Shown in pieces: positions 12,301 to 23,965 of a stretch of 64,000 bases of DNA; the stretch's first letter is position 1, and every line of letters starts with the position of its first letter. The position numbers and the translations under genes were made by a program. The notes beneath the pieces are model-generated. The model worked only from the letters and a program-made list of their open reading frames with translations. It searched no databases and was not told where the DNA came from. Origin of the DNA: Trebouxia sp. TZW2008 (Eukaryota > Chlorophyta > Trebouxiophyceae > Trebouxiales > Trebouxiaceae); the NCBI GenBank assembly GCA_002118135.1, contig BDIU01000278.1:56809-120808 (forward strand). The letters run 5' to 3'.

Positions 12301-15300
12301 CACCCACAACAATCCTGCAAACAGCAATGTGTGATCTCAGATTGCACCCGATGACACTGTGGATGCTGAAACATGATGAGCCCCCAAACAGTGACATCAC
12401 CATGTTGTAGCGATATCTCCAACCACAATTCTGCAGAGACCAACAACATGAACCCAGGGCCTCATTACAATCCTGCACAAGTAAGCAAACTGGACCCAGG
12501 ACCACCAAATGCAATCAGGTGGACATTGACCAAAGCTTGTGCAGACAAATGACATAAGTTGACACTATGCAGGATGACACATCATGACATGCCAAAATTG
12601 GGACACTATCATTGTTAAAAGCACAGTCTTCCAGAAAACAGGCACCTAGACTCAAGAACTCAAAACACCATTGGGCAGTGTCGTGGTGTGATTGGGCAGT
12701 TGGTCTGACTCGCAGTAAAGGCAGCTTCTTGTAAAAAACGGTGACAGTGAAATGACCAGCAGGAGTCACTCAGAGCGATGACATGTTCTGATGACAATGC
12801 AGCATGTAGTAGGGGCAATGGCAAGGAGCAAATGTGGAAGTGCTGATTGGACACAAATAGGTTAGAACTTATCCACAGTGATGGAAGGTCTTTGTTGAAG
12901 AGCGGGAACAGTGCAGCAACCAGCAAGACTTACTCCCAATGGCGACATTACTTTGATGACAACGCAGCATGGAGCATAAGCAATGAGAAGGGACAAGTGT
13001 GGAAAAAGGAGCAGGAGCTTAACTAGGCAGACTTAGGTCAAGACTTACTTGAAGTGATGGAAGCTGTTTGGAGAAGGGTGACAGTGCAGCGACCAGCAAG
13101 ACTTACTCACAGTGACAACATCACTCTGATGTCAGTGCAGCATGTAGCGGGGGCGATGAGAAGGGGCAAGTGTGGAAAAAGAGCAGGAGCCTGACTTTGC
13201 AGAGTTAGGTCAGGACTTACTTACAGTGATGGCAGCTCTTTGAAGAAGGGTGACAGTGCAGCGACCAGCAAGACTGACACACAGTGATGACATCACTCTG
13301 ATGTCAGTGCAGCATGTAGCATGGGGAGTGAGAAGGGGCAGATGTGGAAGTGCTAATCAGGCACAATTAGGCCAGTACTTTTCCACAATGATGTCCAGCA
13401 ATCAGCAGGGGAGTTTTCAAGACATGCAGACTTATACATGAATGTAGAGGCAACAGCCTAAGCATGCACAAACACGCCAGAGTTCAAAGGGCAAAATTTG
13501 CTCGTAATGAAAGCCAAACTTACTCACAGCAATGGCAGCTCTGTCTTGAAGAACAGGGGCTGTGCAGCAATCAGCAGGGGAGCTGTTCAAGACAAGCAGA
13601 CTTATACATGAATGTAGAGGCAACAGCCTAAGCATGCACAAACACGGCAGAGTTCAAAGGGCAAAGTTCGCTCGTAATGAAAGCCAAACTTGCTTACAGT
13701 GATGGCAACTCTTTGTTGAATACTGTGCAACAAGAAGTAGGGGAACCAAGAAGTGACGCAGACGGCAAAACGTATGCAAAGGCAACAGCCTAAGCAAGCA
13801 CAAGCACGGCAGAAGTTAAAGGGCAAAGTTTGCTTGTAATGAAAGCCAAACTTACTTACAATGATGGCAGCTCTTTGTTGAAGAACGGTGAAAGTGCAGC
13901 CACCAGCAGAGGAGATAAGAAGGTGAGCACTAGGGCATCTGAGAGAGGGAGGTACTGTAGAGACCAGTACAGGCTGGACACAGCGCCAAACCCTAGACAG
14001 CCTCGCAGCACCAACAGCCATTTCCTGCAGCAACCAAAAAAGAAAATGTGCTCTGATATACAGCCTTTTCGTGCACAAACTCTCTTTTATATGAAGAAAA
14101 GACTGGAACATCCCCAAACCCTAAGCAACTTCGCAGCACCAGCAGTCATTTCCTGCAATCACGAGATATCAACACTGTTGCTTTGACTTTGAATACAAAC
14201 TCGCTCTTGGTTGCATGAAAGCAAGAGCAGATTGGAAACAGCGCCAAAACCTAGACAGCCCACCAACAGTCACTTCAAGACTGCATTCATGTTCGGACAA
14301 CATCAATATGCACTACCATTGTTTTGACTGTTACTACAGTTGCTTTGCATGAAAAGACCAAAGTGCTTGTCCCCAAGAACATCATATGGCAGCATATGCT
14401 GTGTGTGACTGCGTTTATACCTTTTCGCTGTTGCTGTCATTAGCATAATGATTATTTCTTGTAGTACTGTGATGTCTTGTGACGTTGCGTGTTGTTAAAA
14501 TCAAGATTACAAACTTGGCTTGGGATGAGAAGAAAAGACCCCCAGCATGTGGCAGCGTGTGCTGTATGGTTTTTATCTTCAGTCTTGTTGTTTTGTTGAT
14601 TCATATGACTTTCTTGATGAGAAGAAGATTTGACCTGTTCCCTAGAGCGTGTGGCAGCGTGTGCTGTGTGGTTGTGACTGCCTTCATATAACTGATGCTC
14701 AGAACCATGATTCCTCTCACCAGCAAAACCTCAAACACTGGAATGCCAGATTGTCCTACAAAGCAGCCAGCAGCAGCTTCAAAAACATCAGAATCTGTAA
14801 AATGGAGTTTCGACTTGGAATTACCAAGTCTTTTGTGTGGCTGATGCTCAGAACCATGATGTTCGTCAGCAGCAATATCTCAAACACTGGTATGCCTGAA
14901 TGCCCTGCAAAGCAATCAGCAGCAGATACTTGAAATGAAATCCCTTTTGTGTAACTAATGCTGAGAACCATGATTCCCCTCACAAGTAGTATCGCAGATA
15001 CTGTGTGTGCAGAACATGCTCCAGTCACATGGAATCCTATCTAACACCTTGGCACAGACACTCATGATTGCTTGAAATAATGTGGCAATGCTTGCAAACT
15101 CAAAAGGTGCACATATACCGCAGTCACGTATATGCAGTAGCAGGTATTGCATGGTGCTGCAATTGGACGAAAACCTGCCTAAGACATTGGCACAGACACT
15201 CATGATTGCTTGAAACAATGTGGCAATGCTTGCAAACTCAAAAGGTGCACATATACCGCAGTCACGTATATGCAGTAGCAGATATTGCATGGTGCTGCAA

Positions 15301-15841
15301 TTTGACGAAAACCTGCCTAAGACATTGGCACAGACGCTCATGATTGCTTGAAACAATGTGGCAATGCTTGCAAACTCAAAAGATGCACATATACAGCAGT
15401 CACGTATATGCAGTAGCAGGTATTGCATGGTGCTGCAATTGGACCAAAACCTGCCTAATACATTGGCACAGACACTCATGATTGCTTGAAACAATGTGGC
15501 AATGTATGCCACTGTCATTTACATGCACGAGCATTTATTAGAAATATATATGGAGTCTTACCTAACACCTTGGCACATACGCTCATGATTGCTTGGAAGA
15601 CTGTGGCAATGCCCGCTAGTCCAAGACCTTTGAGCCGCTTTTGAGGGTCCACACTCTGCTGATCTGATGAGGAGTGAGCTGGCGTATCAGCGGAAACTTG
15701 CAGCGTGCCCTTAGCTTTTGGTGGGAGGGATCTGCTGTGAGCACGGGGCATGCTGATCTGCGACTCCTCATCTTGACTGCTTGTGCGGCTTTCTGCTAGT
15801 AGAAACGACTTCTCTGACTCTGGGACACTGCCAATCTCGTG
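9357..15841 (-). CDS. EamA-family (drug/metabolite transporter) membrane protein
   Basis: Seven exons join in frame: 15841-15562, 14755-14635, 14024-13860, 12198-12081, 11367-11184, 10408-10278 and 9491-9357, about 377 residues. After a hydrophilic N-terminus come hydrophobic segments typical of the ten-TM DMT superfamily: GIATVFQAIMSVCAKVLG, GIPVFEVLLVRGIMVLSIS, GFGAVSSLYWSLQYLPLSDA, LVLTFLSPLLVAALSPFF, IVVGAMVVSLFGVALIAQPS, AMSYLTVVWGLILGYLWFSE and VGAAVVCSTTMLLGW. The two EamA halves are recognisable by the repeated 'S-DA-VLTFLSP' and 'ASPATAMSYL-V' signatures. The substrate cannot be predicted. The C-terminus ends in a lysine/glutamine tail with seven consecutive Gln. An in-frame ATG lies at 15751; exon 1 may instead begin with an upstream exon spliced at 15841. 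It runs divergently from Era. Confidence 0.85.
9530..10240. repeat. ATGAC pentamer arrays plus echoes of the transporter exon
   Basis: Pure or near-pure (CATGA)n runs occur at 9540-9590, 9815-9835, 9935-9965, 10066-10100 and 10163-10236. Between them are five degenerate copies of the donor side of exon 10408-10278, coding versions of VVWGLILGYLWFSE followed by GTGAG or GTAAG. The composite unit is therefore exon edge plus pentamer run. Confidence 0.8.
10440..11110 (-). repeat. Echo array of transporter exon 11184-11367 (donor side)
   Basis: Four copies coding versions of ALSLIACLVIPGSVVILQHA and WQVATLLLTG with the following donor. They lie downstream of the real exon in transcription order and contain frame breaks (for example 10621-10700 and 10810-10900). 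Confidence 0.75.
11380..11960 (-). repeat. Echo copies between transporter exons 12081 and 11367
   Basis: The block at 11480-11560 copies the acceptor side of exon 11367-11184 (AGF-AFA, ELRK-ET). The blocks at 11740-11790 and 11880-11945 copy the donor side of exon 12198-12081 (FGGRG-NKLGL). The intron is thus built from the edges of both of its neighbours. Confidence 0.65.
12230..13720 (-). repeat. Echo arrays between transporter exons 13860 and 12198
   Basis: 12250-12500 carries two or three copies of the acceptor edge of exon 12198-12081 (IVVGAMVASL-like). From about 12700 to 13720 there are six copies, about 130-170 bp apart, of the donor edge of exon 14024-13860 (VAAL-P-FNK-LPSL followed by GTAAG). 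Only the copy at 13860 has the full upstream sequence of the family. Confidence 0.7.
14095..15530 (-). repeat. Echo arrays around the first transporter exons
   Basis: 15020-15530 contains four nearly identical units of about 140 bp carrying the donor edge of exon 15841-15562 (SIATLFQAIMSVCA-VLG). 14780-15000 contains two copies of exon 14755-14635 (GIPVFEILL, I-VLSIS). 14095-14280 contains two copies of the acceptor edge of exon 14024-13860. Confidence 0.75.
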
Positions 15842-16376
15842 CTGCAAAATTTCCACTCTGAGTCAGTCGTCTGTTCAACTTGCGGCCCACACAAGCGGAG
15901 GGGGGAGCGCTGCTTTGAAAGTGGCATTTAAAGCAGGTGCACCAGCTTGAGATCAAAGGTTGCTATCTCACATGGCCGTCTCCTCGCGCAAACGAATGAC
16001 GGCTTTTGTCTACCATGTAAGCCCACGCTCAGCCTATGTTGCAAGCGCAGAAACCTCTATATTAAGTACACAGTCCTGGATCTGCTTGTAGCTGACACTT
16101 GCAGGTGTTTTCAAGCTAAGTCGACAAGCTTAGCTGGCACGAGGCAAGTGGCTTTTTGCTGTCTGCGGTCGCGTGATGCAGGACAGTGTGCAAGTCAGGT
16201 CTCGGACAAGCGTTTTCGATGTAACGCCAGCTTTGACCTCCTATTGACAGTTCTGACTACTGGCAGTGATCAACGCACCCATCAGCTGACTCTTTGAGGG
16301 CGCGTTCGCAGCGTGACAGCTCCTGTAGAGCAGAGCATATGTCGCAGCTGCCCTGACGCTGGACTCGAGCCAATTC
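15842..16376. promoter_or_regulatory. Divergent intergenic region (transporter / Era)
   Basis: 535 bp separate the transporter's first recognised exon and the Era ATG. No other gene is evident. It must hold both promoters and possibly a short first exon of the transporter. No clear TATA box was identified. Confidence 0.45.
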
Positions 16377-19300
16377 ATGCTCACAAGAGTGGGGTCCATG
16401 CTGTGCTCAACTTTAGCGTCAGCTGTGGGGGTGAACAGACCACGCATCTATCCTGTGATCAACGTCAGAGACTTCTGCACTGCTCAAAATCACGTATCTT
16501 GGCCCAGCCAGAAGCTGTCTCAGACCCGTAGGCAGCATAGCGCATCCCAGCTGCAAGCACGGCGGCGACACAGCAGCGCACCAGTCCGACAAGAAGAACC
16601 GGAGGAAGCGGAAGAAGATGAGCTAGCTCCGAACAGTCCGTTGTCCGCGGAGGATCTTGCCGAGATCAGGCGCCTCTTAGATGCAGACCAAGACGGCATG
16701 ATGGCAGTGTCAGGAGTACCGCAAGATCAACAACAGTTGTTACAAGTTGGTGTGGTGGGGGCACCCAATGCTGGAAAGTCCACTCTGACAAACAATCTGG
16801 TTGGCAGCAAGGTAAATTTGACTTTCGAAAAGTTCACTGCAGTCCCAAAGCTGTCGGGTTCAAACTCACATAGCAATCTGTGGCCTGCAAATGACCTCAA
16901 AACTCTGTATCTGCTTGTTTTGCGCTTAGTTCTGCCTGAAATTTTGTGCAAAAAAGCAGCGGTGACATTGCATGCAGAGTTGAGGCACATCGTACAACAT
17001 TTGGCCAAAACTGAATGCAAGCTTAGCAATAAAGTTGAGCATTGTCACATCATCAGGCTGCGCATGCTATGGCTTCTAGTTGTCTTAGTCAACACAGCAT
17101 GTGTGCATCAGCTTTGGCAATCTTGCCCAATGTCAATTGCAATGACATATCATGACAAATACTCTTGACTCGTCTTGTCTATTGATCAGCTGGTGTGCTT
17201 GAGGCTGTTGGCAGTATCACCCAAGACAAAAGCATCATGACTCATCGTTTTCACCCATGGCGATGACTGATTAGCTGGCGTGCTGACAGAGATCTGCAGC
17301 ATCACCCAAAAGAAACACAAGGAATGTGCTCACTGTCAATCACAATGACTCATCGTGCCTCAACTGTGTGAATTGTCCTAGTGACTGATCAGCTGTCATT
17401 ATATCACAGGTGTCCACAGTATCGCCCAAGACAAACACAACCAATGTACCCATCACTGTGACTCATGGCTTTGACTCATGGGTTGATATGTATTTGCAGG
17501 TATCGGCAGTATCGCCCAAGACAAACACAACCAATGTACCGATGCTTGGTGCTTGGACGCAAGGCAACAAGCAGATAGTGTTGTTTGACACACCTGGAGT
17601 TGTCAGCCCAAAGTAAGCATCTTTTGCTAATGCTACATCTGGTCATAGCAAAGCTGTTTCTAGCAATCAGTGTCTGCTCTATTGTTGTTCACAGTGAGAT
17701 CCCTGGTGTTGTCAGCCCAAAGTGAGCTGCTTTTACCTTTGTACGTGCTGGCTGATGTTACATCTGGTCATAGCAAGCATGTATGACGGCAAGAAAAGTT
17801 TTCTTTAGCTGACAACACCAGGGATCACACTGTGAAAAAAGCAAACAGCAGACACTGAATGGGTTCAGCATCTAAAAGCTGCTTATTTCTTCAAGCATTG
17901 CCGCATGTCTGATGCTTTTGACACAAAATAACCCTGCCTGACATTGAACACTGATCCTCTTGATGATGGCGCAATTCACATCACATGATTGTAGCCTTGC
18001 ATTTGAGCAAATCATGACGGTGTCAGTTTCCTGTGATCTGAACGAAAACTCCGTTCAATGTTTCAAGTGCATAATGATGCAGGCAACATGGGAATGCTGC
18101 GCAAGCAACCAGGTTGTTGCTGTTATCAGTTTGTAGTTATGCAAAGCCCACTAATCTCATATTTGTGATTGCATGAATTAGTTTATTGTGCATGCAGGCA
18201 GTATAGGAATGCTGCGCAAGCAACCAGGGTTTCATCCGCTTGGGGCACAGCTAGCGCCTGTGATATGCTCCTCTTCATTGTGGATGTACATCGGCAGGTA
18301 CAGTCTGTGTAATGTTCATAAGTGTAGTCATTGTACCAAAAACAAAACTACAGGAATACTACGCAAGCAACCAGGGTTTCTTCAGCCTGGGGTACAGCTA
18401 GCGCCTGTGATATGCTCCTCTTCATTGTGCATGTACATCGGCAGGTACAGTACGTGTAATCTCTGTAACCGCAACCATTGTATCAAAAACAAAACTACAA
18501 GCATACTGCGCAAGCTATGAGACGCTTCTTCAGCTTCGGGCACAGCTTGTCATATGTTCCTCTTTATTGTGGATGTACATCGGCAGGTATGACAACAATA
18601 ACCTTAGTGAAACTTAACTGTGTGCACCAACATCAGCAACAACACAATAGTAATGGGTTGCTCATTTTAGCATCAGCAGGTGAATGCAAGTTGAGTCGAT
18701 GTCCCTGTGCGCAATTCACATGTGTACTGCACAAAATTATTTGAAGGCACTGCACTTTTTTTGTATGTACCTAGCAGCATCATGCAACCCTCAGATGCAG
18801 CACTCTTAATTGTGGGTGTTCATCGACAAATGTGGCAGCTTTTGTGCAGTACACCTTGGCGTTTCAAACTGGTGAGACATCCATGCAGATCAGCAGCGCT
18901 GCTCTGCTTCTTCTGCAGTCAAGTGACCTCCCTCTTCTTTTTTTGCTTGCCTAGTCACATGAAGATTTGCTCTTCTTCTTGCATGCAGGCAATGCAGTCA
19001 GACCCTAGAGTGACGCAACTAGTCCAGGAGTTGGGACGCACAATGGAAGCACTTGCAGAAGAAGAAGAGGAGTCTGTTTTGCCCTCTGTGTTAGTTCTGA
19101 ACAAGGTAAGCGACAGTTTTGTTTACTTTCTTGTCACGTCATTGCGTTACCTGGCTGAACGATGCACAATAAAAGCACTTGCAAGGATGAATGAATATGA
19201 TGTGACTGACTTAGTACTGAAACTTAACAACATAAGAAATGTGCACTGTTCGCTGGTCCAGTTGACCTCGAGTCAAAGAAGACTCCAGTGTGAGCTCAGC

Positions 19301-21905
19301 AGCACCTGGCATGACTAAGACTTCCTGACACAAATGTAAGACATTAAGCAGACAGTGATTTGAGCACTGTTTTGGAGGACAAAGCAACATTTTGCGCATT
19401 GGGGTGACGTTTCTGTTTCACAGCCAGAACACAGAGTCAATGTGCTAAGCCCCATGCAGCGTTTTCCCTTTTGATAGTTTAGCGTCGAGGTATTTTGAAC
19501 ATTTGTCCGTCTGTGTGTGCAGGTAGATTTGCTGAAGCAGGAAGATCTGTCTGCTTGAATGGTTACAGTAACAGAACAACTCACTGACCCGCACAAAAAG
19601 TTTTGAGAAAACCATCTGATTGTTGTCTCTTGAATCCTGAAAATTTGTCCCCTGGATCTTGTAGTGTATATGTGTTGCATCATTTCTCTCTGTGTGTAGG
19701 TAGACTTGGTGAAGAAGGAAGGTCCATCTGCTCAGAAGCAAATGGTGAGAGTAGCTGAACAATTCAATGACATGCATAAGTTTGAGGAAACGTTTTGGGT
19801 ATCAGCGCTCAAAGATCAAGGGGTCAAGAAGCTGAGAGAGTACCTGTTGTCACAGTAAGCCACCCTTATTCTGGCAATGTGCATGCTTTGAAAAACAGAT
19901 GAAAACGTGCTTGGCTTGTCATTGTCTTTGTCTTTGACTGGCTTGCATAAGTTTGAGGAAGTTGTTTTGGGCATCAGCGCTCAAAGACCAGGGTGTCAAG
20001 AAGCTGAGAGACCACCTGTTGTCTTAATAAGCCACCCTATCTCTGGCAATGTGCATTCTTTGAAAACCACATGAAAACGTGCTTGGCTTGTCACTGTCTT
20101 TGTCTTTGACTGGCTTGCATAAGTTCAAGGAAACTGTTTTGGGTGTCAGCGCTGAAAGATCAAGGGGTCAAGAAGCTGAGAGGATACTTTTTTGTCTCAG
20201 TAAGCCACCTTGTTTACAGCAACAAGCATACTGCCCTGAAACACAGGAAACTGAAATTGCCTCTGTCTTGACTTGATCTGCACAAGTTTACGAGAACCCT
20301 TTTGGGTGTCAGCGCTCAAAGATCAAGGGGTCAAAAAGCTAAGAGGCTATTTGATGTCTCAGTATGTCACCTTATTTACAGCAACAAGCGTGTTGCCCTG
20401 AAAAACATGAAACTGAGATTGCCTCTTTGCTTGACTTGCACAAATGTGAAAAATTCTTTTGGATGTCAGCGCTCAAAGAGTAAGGGGTCAAGAAACTCAG
20501 AGACTACTTCACGTCTTAGTAAGCCACCCTTTCTCTGGTAGTATGCATGTTTGCCACACTACAAGAGACCTTGTTTGTCCCATCTTTGTCTTTATTATGA
20601 TCTTTCACACTTGCTTCACAAAGCACCAAAAACGCAGGGTGAATGAGCCTTAGCCTGCGCAAAAGTTTGGTTGCTGCAGGACGACATCTGGTATATGGTT
20701 GATGGACCCTCAACAGAAGACGGACAGACCGCCAGAACAAATAGTCAGGGAGGTACGTTTTTGCAAAGAAATGCTGCAGCTCTTTTTGCCCTGTCTTATG
20801 ACGCAAACAGAGCACAAATGCATGCTTCAGCTTAGTCACTTGACCTAATTGATGTCACATCATGTGAACCAAGCATAATTGCACGCTCAAGCCAGTGGAT
20901 GTAATTTGTGTGAAAGCCGTCTGCTGGCTGATACTGTTCTGCAGTTCTGCTGCACAATGCTGATGCAAGCCTGGAGAACTGCAACACAGTTGTCAGCCTG
21001 TTCACTTATTGGAAGAGCAATCTCTGGGTGCATCATAGCATCTGCAACAGGGCCACATAGCTGCTGGGTTATCATTGACAGCTAAATTCACCTAGCGCCT
21101 GTGCTACATTGTGTTTGGGATTCCAGCCACCCTATTGGAACCTTGGTCGCAGACGCCTCTTCATCGTCTTCTTCTCCTTTCTTTTCTTCTTCATACAATG
21201 GCTGACTGCAGGTAGTTCGTGAGAAGCTATACAGGAATCTGCACCAGGAAATACCCTACAACACAAGGGTTGTACCCATATCCTTCAGGGAGCTTCAAGA
21301 TGGATCGTGGCGCTTTGAGCAACACATTTTTGTTCCCACTGTTCATGTGAGTCATCTTGCTTTCAACATCAATGATCCTCCTAGTGAGGTCACGTGACGT
21401 TGTGCATGCGCTTTTCCAGACATGCTTGTCACATGCTCATGCCGCAATCCTTCTTGGTCATGTTGAAGGCAGCCTTGCATGGACCCTGCTTATTGCTTCC
21501 AATGACTCTCATGCTGATGGCAAGAGACAAATGTGGTGTTGCATAGGGGCTTTACGTTGTTCATTGTTGACTTTGAGCTGAATGCATTCTTTGTGAATAC
21601 ACACCCTATTGCTTTGATTCATGTTTGTGCTCAGCTTGCTCCTGCAGAATGTGTTTCCTTCACATGCCTAATCTTCCTCCACCTCCCTCCCCCCGCCATC
21701 TCTCTGTCCCTGTCATTCAACTACAGATAGGTTTCCTCAATCTGAAAGCTAAATGTGGTGTCTACTGTTGCAGCTACGACGAATGGTCATAGGCACAAAA
21801 GGGGCAGTGATAGGCCAAATTGGCAAGCATGCAAGGATGGAGCTTGACACGATCTTCAACAGACGAACGCATATCATACTCGAGGTCAAAGCTGAAAAGA
21901 AGTAA
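16377..21905 (+). CDS. ERA: Era-type GTPase, organellar 16S rRNA-binding
   Basis: Eight exons join in one frame to 419 residues: 16377-16811, 17500-17612, 18198-18297, 18989-19105, 19700-19854, 20680-20752, 21212-21346 and 21774-21905. The order is an Arg/Ser/Gln-rich presequence (about 110 residues, probably plastid or mitochondrial), G1 GAPNAGKST, the switch region SPKTNTTN, G3 DTPG, then AWGTASACDMLLFIVDVHRQ, G4 NKVD assembled across a splice junction, and G5 VSALKD. The C-terminal KH domain has EIPYNTRV, RMVIGTKGAVIGQIGKHAR and ELDTIFNRRTHIILEVK. Era family proteins bind the 3' end of small-subunit rRNA and assist its maturation. All catalytic motifs are intact. The extra Glu-rich stretch (LAEEEEESVL) before G4 is a small insertion. 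The start is the ATG at 16377. Confidence 0.93.
17200..17480 (+). repeat. Echo copies of Era exon 2 acceptor edge
   Basis: Two or three copies (about 17210, 17290 and 17410-17450) resemble the start of exon 17500-17612. The best reads V-TVSPKTNTTNVP after a CAG. They lie upstream of the real exon and stop short of the DTPG motif. Confidence 0.7.
18080..18840 (+). repeat. Echo array of Era exon 3
   Basis: Exon 18198-18297 is surrounded by copies at about 18085-18115 (start only), 18345-18441 (almost complete, VHVHRQ in place of VDVHRQ), 18495-18588 (frameshifted) and 18765-18835 (degenerate, LIVGVHRQ). The copy at 18345 keeps both splice sites and an open frame, so it is a plausible alternative exon lacking the Asp. 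Confidence 0.75.
19495..20525 (+). repeat. Echo arrays flanking Era exon 5
   Basis: At 19500-19620 a copy of the acceptor side of exon 19700-19854 (VDLLKQED) contains a stop. Downstream at 19940-20030, 20110-20205, 20280-20365 and 20445-20520 are four copies of its donor side (HKFEETFWVSALKDQGVKKL), decayed by indels and lengthening differences. Confidence 0.75.
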
Positions 21906-22488
21906 ACGTTACGCTTGCATCAGTGGCAGCAATGTGCACCCGGGGACAACAAACAGCGCACATGACATTGGATGGCGCTCTGCCAAGGTATCATATGACT
22001 TTTCCTCTTGATTGAAGCCAAAGCACGTGTACATCAAAGATGCAAAGGGCTGTCCACATTGCGGGTTCGCGGGCGACCATTTCTGAAAATGAATCTATAA
22101 CCATGTGCAAAACGCAAACTGTTTCTTTGAATGCGTGACAACAAGGTTATCACATCAAGCTTGATATCCTGACGGTAATATTGCTTAAATTTGGACAAGA
22201 CTCATTATGGATCTGGGTTCAGTTATGGCGCTAGGGGTTCAGACAACAAGAATTTGAAAAAAGCATGCTATAGCTAGCGCAGCAGACATCAGACAGGCTT
22301 CAGTTTCGATCACTGTTTGAAGACTTGCGAGACATCTGAAGGTACAATATTGCGTTGTTGCAATAATGTGACAGTGACAGTGTTGCTTCAATTCATCTAT
22401 GAGCATGTCGACATTCACGACTATCGTGAGCCTGGCAGCGAATGATGTGTGGCAACAAGAACTCTGTGCATTCAGCATGATGAGCCCG
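21906..22488. other. Convergent 3' intergenic region
   Basis: Non-coding sequence between the Era stop and the stop of the eight-cysteine gene. It should contain both 3' UTRs. No gene or repeat was recognised. Confidence 0.6.
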
Positions 22489-23597
22489 TCACTCATATTT
22501 GCTGTGCATGAAACTTCTGACGATGTTGATGGCAAACATCCACAATGCTCCTCCGAAACCAAAGACTGCAAAGAGAAACACGTAGGGACGCTGTGAGTGA
22601 AAACTGTATCATGTTCAACAGTGCGTACCATGTGGCATTGAGCATTTGGCCGAATTGAACCCGTCACATGAGAGCAATCATTGAATGGCAACCGGGCGGC
22701 AATGCATGTGTTGAAGATCTCTCATGCCTGCATCTCTTGCATATTCAAACAAACACCAAGGTAATTGGAATTAGGTCATGCTACCTGATATGACTCCTGA
22801 TATGAAAGACACCAGCACAAGCCCATCTTTCTTGAGGTCGTAGAGCCATTGATGCAGGCTCTTAACGGCAAGAGGCGTTTCCTCTTCGCCTTCAGGTGCT
22901 GGTTCAGCTGCACTCTCATCTGTCAAGTTCCATGCTCCACCTGCACAAGGGCCTGAGCCTTCGGCATACAAAGGGACCAAGTAACCTTTCTTCCTGCAGC
23001 ACATCCCCAATCAGTCATACTTCGAGCAAGAATGATGTGCATCATGTTGTGCTGTTGCATGCCAAGTGATGAGACCCCTGACTTTGTAGCATCACCTTCT
23101 GGAACTTGTTCACAATGATCTTGCACCTAAGGCTATGGTGAGTACAGGGGCTACACAGGTGGACTTGACCGTTGAGAGCTTACGAGCATTTGGTGAAAAA
23201 CTCGGGCATGTCGCTCCCATATTCCAAATCAGGATTGGGAGAGATTCTTTCAAAAACTTCGGGAACGCAGAAGCAATTTCGTGACGGCTCAGTGCCGTCA
23301 ATCCCAAAGTAGCGCACAACACCGGTGCAGCACTCGTCATCTGCATGCGGCAAGTCTTTTTATCGCAAGTCAGCAAGCTACAGCACAGGCGAGCAAGCAA
23401 AAGTCACCTGGATCCTTGAACTTGACAAGCGCCTGCGCACAGCTGGGGTAACGCCATGACCACTCTTTCATCACCCGTACGCTGCACTCGGTCGTGGCAT
23501 TCGGCAACAGCAACGGAGGCGCGGCTGTCGCTTGCTTCACAATATACGGCAGCAGCACAAGCACGGTGTACATCGCGCGTGACCATAAACGCAGCAT
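22489..23597 (-). CDS. Secreted eight-cysteine (lipid-transfer-like) protein with C-terminal membrane anchor
   Basis: Four exons, 23597-23408, 23340-23184, 22993-22785 and 22565-22489, join in frame to 210 residues. A signal peptide (MYTVLVLLPYIVKQATAA) is followed by exactly eight cysteines in the order C-X14-C-X13-CC-X17-CXC-X26-C-X16-C. That is the pattern of the plant 8CM superfamily (nsLTP / prolamin / bifunctional inhibitor), with Phe as the central X of CXC. An acidic linker (AAEPAPEGEEETP) and two hydrophobic stretches (LVLVSFISGVISG and GFGGALWMFAINIV) follow, with a short basic tail ending HSKYE. The likely topology is extracellular/lumenal domain plus membrane anchor. The family match is by cysteine spacing only; ligand unknown. 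Divergent from the ferric reductase gene. Confidence 0.78.
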
Positions 23598-23965
23598 GCT
23601 TGGCAATCAGTAGACACGATATATCACGGTCAACGCCGATGCTCACTTTCTGGGCGCCTCGGGTGCGCGCCAGCTGCCCAGATCAACCCTGTTGAGGTCG
23701 ACGCTGTACCAGCAAATGAGACGCTCGCTAGCTTCACCGCGAGCTACCCATCTGACGGTGGAATTATCTCATGACAATAATTATCTCGAATGTCCTCGTG
23801 TTCAGCACGCATGACACGAGCAGTGGATAAACGAGACCGTGCTGGTAGTCAGCGCTGACACTTGAACAGCAACGGAGTGGATAAGTCATCGGCTAATTTC
23901 TGTCGTCAGCGTTGTGCCTCAAGTCGCGACAGCAGAGAGCTTCGCCCACTTCACTGCGTCTTGCA
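23598..23965. promoter_or_regulatory. Divergent promoter region (eight-cysteine protein / ferric reductase)
   Basis: Only 368 bp separate the two ATGs, so both promoters must share this stretch. Co-regulation is possible but no specific operator was recognised. Confidence 0.5.
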
